NCBI GenBank assembly: GCA_013365365.1
Contig: JABVXU010000039.1
Span: forward strand, 124,001 to 188,000
Source of the DNA: Cruorifilaria tuberocauda
Taxonomy: Eukaryota; Nematoda; Chromadorea; Rhabditida; Onchocercidae
Length of the DNA stretch: 64,000 nt
Reading direction: 5' to 3'
The position numbers were made by a program, and so were the translations under genes. Below are positions 53,901 through 64,000 of this stretch, in pieces. Under the pieces are notes generated by a model. The model saw only the letters and a list, made by a program, of their open reading frames with translations. It was not told where the DNA came from and did not search any database. Within the stretch, counting starts at the first letter, position 1. The number at the start of each line of letters is the position of its first letter.

Positions 53901-54259
53901 GATAATATATGAAAAGTCACAAATATTATTACTTCAATAAAAGAAAATACGTACCCCGTAGTGGATAAATCCAGCAATGCTGACTGAACTGATCCTAAGT
54001 TGGCAATACTGCCAGTGTGAAGAAATTGTGATAATTTACCTTTACCGAAAGAAGTGGTTCTGCGTCCTTCAAGTTTATTTATTAAGCATAAAAAATACCT
54101 GTGAAAAGCTACCTAAAAAAATACAGAGCTTTGGAAAGTATCAAACTTCGAAATTCCTCTAACATGAACATGACAAAATTTAAACAAACTTCGAAACGGT
54201 CTGTCTGTTTTATCAGCACTGTCTCTATCAGCGTTAACACTGCTACTGCTGTTATTCAT
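50928..54259 (-). CDS. Pil1/Lsp1-like (eisosome BAR-type) coiled-coil protein with C-terminal zinc ribbon
   Basis: Exons: 54259-54190, about 54066-53955, 53602-53425, 53077-52907, 52775-52680, 52501-52338, 52274-52097, 51873-51796, 51228-51172, 50969-50928, 381 residues with consistent phase. If exon 8 is read through instead, it stops at 51748 (364 residues). The core follows yeast Pil1 in order: [10 protein letters not shown] (Pil1 FFGKGGLAYSF), [20 protein letters not shown] (Pil1 TANERRDAAKQLSIWGLEND), [20 protein letters not shown] (Pil1 SPKIEVLEQELVRAEAESLV), [20 protein letters not shown] then REIIEMVP. Pil1 scaffolds furrow-like plasma-membrane domains in fungi. The tail has PPPPYTSS, a WW-domain ligand motif, and CSHC-x12-CPFC, a zinc-ribbon pattern built by joining exons 8 and 9. 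A candidate AATAAA follows the stop. Exon 2 and exon 9 acceptors are weak. A FAM92/CIBAR-like BAR protein is the main alternative. Confidence 0.6.
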
Positions 54260-56122
54260 TGTTGGTAAAGCGGAACATGAATGTCTGAATTTTTATTCAT
54301 GTATTAAATTTAAATTAGTCCAAAAATATAATATAAACTGTCATATAAAGATTTTAGAAGAATAAAGAAATGTAAACTTAAACACTGATACATAATAGAA
54401 GAAAAACATGCTGATTCGTAGGATTAAGAGTAGTAAACTTCATCTACTAATATCTTTTTTCTGATGTATGCAAGTACACCTTTCTCAGATAATAGCTTCG
54501 ATGCCTCCCCGTTTCTGCAGCTATGACAAAAATTTTTCATACAGTAAAAAGTAAATCACAATAAATGTGAGAGATTCAATTCCACAAGACATTACTACTT
54601 TAGAGTGGTGGAAAGATATTGATTTAACAGAATTTGAAGAGACCTCTGAAAACGTCCCATTGAACGGTTAGCCATCGTCAGTATAAAATAATTTTGTTGG
54701 GTAGTTTCAAAATTTTGTTAGAATGAATGAATTACAAGCATATATCGGCCTCCTGAAAATAAAAGAACTGGTATAGATATATTGTTATCATCAATAACAA
54801 TTCAATAATACGATAATCACAAACATTTTGATATTTTAGCAGATCAATTGAGGTTAATAATAAACAACGTCCAGTTTCTACTGTTGACTTCAGTTGGCAC
54901 TCGTAAGATTGAACATTAAAGAAATTAGACATTTGCGATGAATACGGCATGTGAGCCGTTGACACAATGACCTTTGTCCGATCAATATTCAAATAAGGAT
55001 CGATCTATTTGGAGGAAAGACCCTGTCCAATCATCAATTACTGTGAGGAGAAAGGGCGGACATATAATGAAGGAAGAGATAAAAACATTAGGACGACTAG
55101 AGAAAAAAATCGAACATCGACAAATGTAATTCCATATCATAGCGTCAATAAAGCATCAACCAAGCACTGTTAAAGCTGATTTTTAACTTAATCAATTTTT
55201 AGAACACGCCTGAGCCATAGTATCCAAAAAAAAGTTCCTTCTTATGAAGTTATAATAGTCAATATGTTTGAACTTTGTGGCGTAAGATTAATATACCAAA
55301 AATTTCAAACCAAAATATCTTTATATTCAGATCTACAGTTTGCTTTCCTCTTGCTATCATTGAGGGTAAGGAAATATCAAGCAAACATTATCAGAATGTG
55401 TAAAAAATTAGCTTCCCAATTGTTCAGTCAAAAATCCCGGAATACAATGTCATGACTACTCATTAGCACAGTTAATTACTTAAAGAATGTACGGATAAAG
55501 GTCCTTATTCCTGCATCAGAAACCATCATTCATTCACTCACTAAAATATCTGCATTGTCAGAGTTCTAATTGTTGGATTCTAAAGATAATGAGATAATCA
55601 CAAATTCACAAATTATGGATTTTATGAAGTGAATTTAACCTGTTACATACTGGAGTAAACCATGATAAGCAGTATATGAGATGCGACACGGAGTTAAGAT
55701 TTAATCATTTAGTGATTAACGTAATGACAATACCTACTCATTTCTGCTTTTTTTTCAAATAAGAAATCAAAAATATCACAGCTTTAGAAAAAATTTTACA
55801 GTATATCAAAAATGGAGCAAAGGCAAAGAATGTTGATATGTATTGGGACTGAACAAAATTGAACTATCTACGTTAATGAATAATACCACATTCTAAAGAT
55901 GAATAAAGTTATAATTCACACTTAATTACTCGATGGTACTCTGCAACCATTAATTTCAAAGTATTGGGTTCACAAACTGGCATCATATTAACGTATAATT
56001 CCACAAATATGTATTAGAAAAAATTTACGAAAATGCAATCAAATCTTCCAATTGCGTCATTTTTATGAAAAGATATGTTTGTAACTGGCATCTTCAGCAT
56101 CAAGCTATTCTTTTTTTCGATT
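54260..56122. other. Intergenic region between RPE and the Pil1-like gene
   Basis: 1.9 kb. Mostly stop-rich DNA, apart from an open exon-like stretch on the minus strand at 54825-55004. An acceptor-like AAAAATTCAG lies about 25 bp upstream of the Pil1-like start. Confidence 0.5.
54825..55004 (-). pseudogene. Orphan exon-like open stretch, unidentified
   Basis: Sixty codons are open between an AAATAG acceptor and a GTTTGT donor, with protein-like composition (IDPYLNIDRTKVIVSTAHMP; LKSTVETGRCLLLTSIDLLK). The second piece is loosely like AAA+ motor-type sequence, but no neighbouring exon could be joined in frame. It may be a relic exon, an alternative 5' exon of the downstream gene, or chance. 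Confidence 0.25.
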
Positions 56123-58592
56123 TTACTTCAAAGCTGTGGAAACCTTTTCACGCATCTCCTGAAAATGTAAGGATACAAAAATATAGCACTACTTAGTTTT
56201 ATCAAAACTAATCCTTCTCATTCCCTCTAAAAAATATACCATATTTATGCTTTGAAAAATTTGTAAAAAAAGAACGAACAGTGATTACTGTTGCTGGGTT
56301 GGGAGCTTTCAGAATTCCCGTTCCTGAAACGATTACATTAGCGCCTGCTATTGCGCAAATTTCTACGTTATCCAGACTAACACCGCCATCAACTTGGATA
56401 TTCAAAAGTGGATATGCAGACCGAAGAGTTCGAACTTTTTCCATCATATCCGCCATGAATTTTTGACCTGAAAGAATACTAATGAAAATCTACGTAGGAA
56501 ACTCAATATAGAGAAATTATAAAGATATTTTTAGAAGTGTTAACTTAACTAAGTAACAATTAGTAGAACAGTGCCAATCAAATTAAATGTCGTCATTGCT
56601 AAAAACTTTCTTTGGCTACTACAAAATTACAACAGCTATGTCTATACTTTCATCTTCTATAATCCATAATATTCCGTCCCAAGTTTACAAATATTATGAA
56701 ATATTCCCAACGCGCTCGTCTTGTATTGCATATTAGTATTAGAAATAAACACAACAAATAAAGGAATGTAGAACGCTAAAACAAATACAAATGAAATTCT
56801 ATTACTACTGAAGAATTCATTTTTCTACAATTCAAGATTATAATGCTTATATTAAATTAAATCTACAATTAGTGGGTGAAATGTAGAAACACACGCCGCA
56901 TGCAATTTGCAAAACAAATGCTATCGTTCTTACAAGTAAATAAAAGCAGCCAACCGATAACCTCCAAATCCAGGTTCAACAGTCATTACCAGAACCATAT
57001 CCATGCCAACAAGTGTTTCTATCTTCTCTACCGGAGTATCAGGTTTTATTGCTACACCAACCTGGAGAATGAAATACGATCAATTTTGGTAAGTTCAAAT
57101 TCCCCCTATCTTGCTGTAAATTTAAAACTACCTTTTTACGCATTTATCAGTTAATTTAAGGAAAATGATTCATCATGCATAATGTATATAACGAATGATA
57201 ATAAAAGATATACAAATATTATGGAACACAAAAACCTGTGCATGAAAGGCATAATGCAGTCTAACACTATAATTGAAAATATGTTTCCTTATTCAAAAAA
57301 ATTAAGAAAATTTTTAATTTTATGAAAAAGAAAAGGAGAAGAGAGGACAAGAAGATAGTGTTAACGCTAGCTGATGAGAGTTAAAATTTATTTGCAAATA
57401 CTTTCAAAAAATCTCAGTATTTACTCCAAGTTTACCTGCCAGTATTCAATATTTACTCAATCCACATTACAGTGTTCTTTTAATATTTTGAAACAAAAAA
57501 TGCTACATCTCTTTTTACTTCCATCGATCTTTCATTTCATTTCATCTTCCATGCAATGTAAACTTCAAAATCCATACTTTTTACTGCTGACAAAGTATAA
57601 CCCTATTTCTACTCGTCAACGATACCTTAAAAGGCTGTAGAAATTGCTTTATAATTTATCAATTATATTTTTTATTTATCTGACAACAAATAAGTCTAAC
57701 CTTCATGCCAGAATGTTTAATTTTATTAATAAGCATCTGGCAGCTTTCATTAGACTCCATAGCTTCCAAATGAAATACAAATTGACTTGCACCCGCCTAG
57801 AACAACAACTATTAAAATACGTAATACTTCTTGACTCACTATCGACTATATTTTCATCCATTCTTAGTAAGGCTACGATAACTACTAGCACAATAGCACG
57901 CTGATAACTCCGATTTGAATAATAAACAAGTGAAGCACAAACAATGGACAACCTTTTTCATTGGTTCTACCCATCGTTCCGGATTAATAACCATCATATG
58001 AACATCAAAAAATGGTTCTGGTCCAAGATTCCGCCGCAGACAATCAATAACTAGGAAAGAAAATGTAAAAATTTAACAACTTTTCCTATAACAAACTAAA
58101 TTTCTTTGCTAAAAGTTAAACGGTAGCACGAAAATTGATGCAGGTAAAATGCAATAATAATTACTGTATACCAAAAATTATTGTACGTAATCCGGAATAA
58201 TGCATTATTTTGAGTAGTAATAAACATAATTCGAAATAGGGGAAATGATAATAATAGAATCAGATACATAGTAAATTTTAATAAGTTGGTTATTGGATGT
58301 TATTTCTATATTTAATCCTATTTTTATATTATTAGCTCTTGTATGATCAAAATATTATTATATTATTTTAGATGATATTTTACATTAATTTGAATTGGAC
58401 ATTATCCTACTGATTATGCTCACCTGGATGTCCGAATGTCAAATTGGGCACGAATTGACCATCCATCACGTCAAGATGAAGGTAATCAGCTCCATACTGC
58501 AACAATCTCTGACACTCTTTCGCGAGATTAGACAGATCCGAATTTAAAATTGATGGACATATTATAGGTCTTAAAGTATCCGTGCCACACAT
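56123..58592 (-). CDS. RPE: Ribulose-phosphate 3-epimerase
   Basis: This cytosolic pentose-phosphate enzyme interconverts D-ribulose-5-phosphate and D-xylulose-5-phosphate. Exons: 58592-58424, 58050-57953, 57796-57701, 57061-56962, 56467-56280, 56158-56123, giving 228 residues, the same length as the human enzyme. It is a TIM barrel with the metal and catalytic motifs intact: [54 protein letters not shown] and [12 protein letters not shown]. The start at Met 58592 is chosen because an acceptor (TTGTTCCAG) ends four bases upstream, a likely trans-splice site; the in-frame Met at 58640 would then be upstream of the message. All exon joins keep phase. Confidence 0.96.
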
Positions 58593-58595
58593 TTC

Positions 58596-60887
58596 CTGGA
58601 ACAAAGCTCGATGAAATAATGGCATATAAAAACAATACACATATCGAACTTGTTATTTTTCATACATATTTCCTAATATTTAAAATAAGGAATTTAACAT
58701 TTCTCAGCTGTGAACATCTAACCAGTTCCGGAAATTTGCATCTTCAGTTCAGGTTATTACGGTTAATTCAGAATCGATATCCGCACCAGCAAAACTAATA
58801 CCATCTCCACCTCAAATCGATCGATTACTTCACAAGAGAAATGAGATGAAAAAAAGTTTAAAATTAAAGCAGTTGACATCTCCTATTTTGCTAGGAAAAG
58901 TAAGACTTAAAAAGTTCAAAGGTCAATAATGTGTTCATTGATTGAATAGGTGTTGTGTAGGAATGAGAGATCAAACGTAACGGCTCGAACTCTGCCTGTC
59001 GCGTGATTGGTGTTTTACTGTGATTTTCACTGTAAAACAGTCATTATGGAGGAGTCGGTAAATGGCCGAGTTGCTAACTGTACCTATTCATTCTACTTTC
59101 AGGTCACGTTAACACCTTGCTACAATCGAAGTCATGATATGTTTCAATTTGGAGATTTTTTTCAAATTCTAGCCTTCTAGATTTACTTGTTGACTTTTAC
59201 TTCCTGACTTCTTTACCGAAATTATTTCTTTTTACTTTCATTTCACTTCATCTTAATTGCTTCAATTGTACTGAATGGAACCGTAACATGGTAGAGTATC
59301 TTTTTTATCATTCTAGATCATTTATATCATTCCTCTTTATCATTTATCAATTTTTAACCATCAACTGGATCATGAAATGGAATAATTTGTTTTCTTAGAA
59401 AAAGTCTCATTCTCGATCGAACCGATAATAGTTCCACCAGTAATCCTTCCATTTTCTCTGATGTTATTTTTTATTGTTGTCATTTAATTTATATAAGATT
59501 GCAGAAAAGGCTAAATTAATTCAGACTATTTATTCTTCATTTGCTTTAGATTTTATTTTCAAAAGTACAAATTGATATATTGAAAGTAAATTTCATTCGA
59601 AGAATCATGCAGTGATCTGATTTTGAGCATTTTTACAACGAGACTATATCAACAATAATATACATTAGCAATATTTATTGATTGCTATTAAGAATATATC
59701 AATGATCAGGAGAGAAACACATTCTCAGTCCATTATTTACTAAGTGAAGGATTAAATTGTTCAAATTTTCAAAGCAAACATCAAAAAAAATCGCCAAATG
59801 ATTTGATTGTAACGTAAGCGTAAGTGTCTATAAAACACTTGGACATCAAAGATCTCGAAATTAAAAATTTGAAATCAATAAATTTCAGGTAATAAGCGTT
59901 CCGTATGTTTAGATTAAATCAATCATTCAGTTACTTTCCTCAAAGGAAAGTTAGTTTAAAATCTTTTAGGAAACGTTCTCTGAACCATTTTGTTTTCTAA
60001 ACGATTTTAAATTTCAAAAGAAAATGAAAAGAACAAGAATCACTGACCAGAAAATAAGAGAGTGAAACAAAAATCGTTGTAAAATCTTTGCATAACAAAC
60101 GAACAGCATGGAGTGCCAGAAGGAGCGAATTACTGTTATTTATGAATTCTCATTCACGTAAATTCACGCAAGTTCTTTACTGATTCCACGTTTACCTACC
60201 AAAGTTTTTTTGCCTAAGTTTGACGAGTGAGAATTCTCGGAATGTCAACATGATTCTCAATAGATTTTTTCTTTTCTAAATTCATCTTTACTCTCAAACT
60301 CAGATCATTATTTTATAGAATTATTCCGAAATTTTCAAATTCCTCTTAGATTGAATGAGAGAAGAAAAAAGAAAGGAAATATCTATCCATTATGCTGTTG
60401 TATTGTTGATGGTAATAATAACTAATTTCAAAATTTCATGGATTTCTGCTTTCCACAAAATTAAGAAAATCATGACTAGGCATTGATGATAACGTTTTAA
60501 CGTAAGAAACGTTTTTAAAATGATAGCACCTTATTCAGATCATCACTGATCAATTCATTCGAGAAAAACATCGTCACTGCCTTTTGAAGTTTACTTACTT
60601 ACTTACGAATCGTTGTTGTTGTAATTGTTATTATTATCGTTAATGTTTGTTGTTGCTATTGTTGTTGCTGATAATCACGCGTATCTGGAATTATTCTTCG
60701 GAAAAAATCAAAAATTCGATTTTTCCATTTATTCATCAATCTTACCTTTAATTAAGCACAATGTTTCATTAACTTCTTTTTTTATATCAAAATAGGTTAA
60801 AAAGAATGATTTGTACAGTTGTAATAATTTAAAGTTTGATTAAATTTATCTATTCGTCTCTCACCTTTTTTCACTTTTCAATCAGAC
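58596..60887. other. Intergenic region between sulfatase and RPE
   Basis: 2.3 kb upstream of RPE and downstream of the sulfatase. It contains GTT/ATT triplet-rich patches around 60610-60670. A GC-richer stretch at 58970-59110 could belong to the RPE promoter, but no defined site can be named. Confidence 0.4.
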
Positions 60888-63841
<2,954 letters not shown>

Positions 63842-64000
63842 CTACAAATTTTAAATAGTGAGATCATCAGCTATATAGTAACTTTAAATTACTCCTTGAA
63901 ATTAAAATTATATTCCCTCAAAAAAATATTTGAAAGTAGTTTAAAAATAAACAATCATATAAGTAATATAAATATAAAAATTGAAAATGATCAAATAAAA

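Overview
The window is AT-rich nuclear DNA of a nematode, most likely a clade III parasite of the filarial type. This is inferred from small exons, introns with the nematode acceptor TTTCAG, acceptor-like AG sites just upstream of several start codons (as expected for spliced-leader trans-splicing), and the protein families present. All gene models were assembled by eye from codon phase, splice signals and protein-family similarity; no database search was run.

Layout. 463-543: last exon of an unidentified plus-strand gene. 1165-7748: nine-exon plus-strand gene for an unrecognised protein with an Arg/Ser-repeat N-terminus and a coiled-coil C-terminus; its 3-kb first intron holds a decayed LTR-type element and hairpin DNA. 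9317-9541: possible small secreted proline-rich protein on a (GGT)n microsatellite. 9542-14474: about 5 kb with no convincing gene. 14475-35975: four minus-strand genes, in transcription order seipin (BSCL2), JKAMP, PGAP3 and FANCD2. The first three act in ER or early secretory membranes (lipid droplets, ERAD, GPI-anchor remodelling); FANCD2 acts in DNA crosslink repair and keeps the lysine that is monoubiquitinated. 36962-39997 (plus): CK1/TTBK-like kinase, divergent from seipin. 41012-45337 (plus): CYP4-type cytochrome P450. 46941-48579 (minus): secreted Kunitz plus lustrin-like cysteine-rich protein. 50928-54259 (minus): coiled-coil protein resembling the fungal eisosome core proteins Pil1/Lsp1, with a PPPPY motif and a predicted C-terminal zinc ribbon. 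56123-58592 (minus): ribulose-phosphate 3-epimerase. 60888-63841 (minus): 3' part of a steryl-sulfatase-like arylsulfatase whose 5' exons lie beyond the window.

The strongest candidates for something undescribed are the Pil1-like protein, the repeat/coiled-coil protein with an LTR element in intron 1, the duplicated exon-plus-intron modules in the Kunitz gene, and two long hairpins (3841-3922 and 50546-50625). Two conserved genes appear to use GC-AG introns. No tRNA, rRNA or CRISPR array was recognised.
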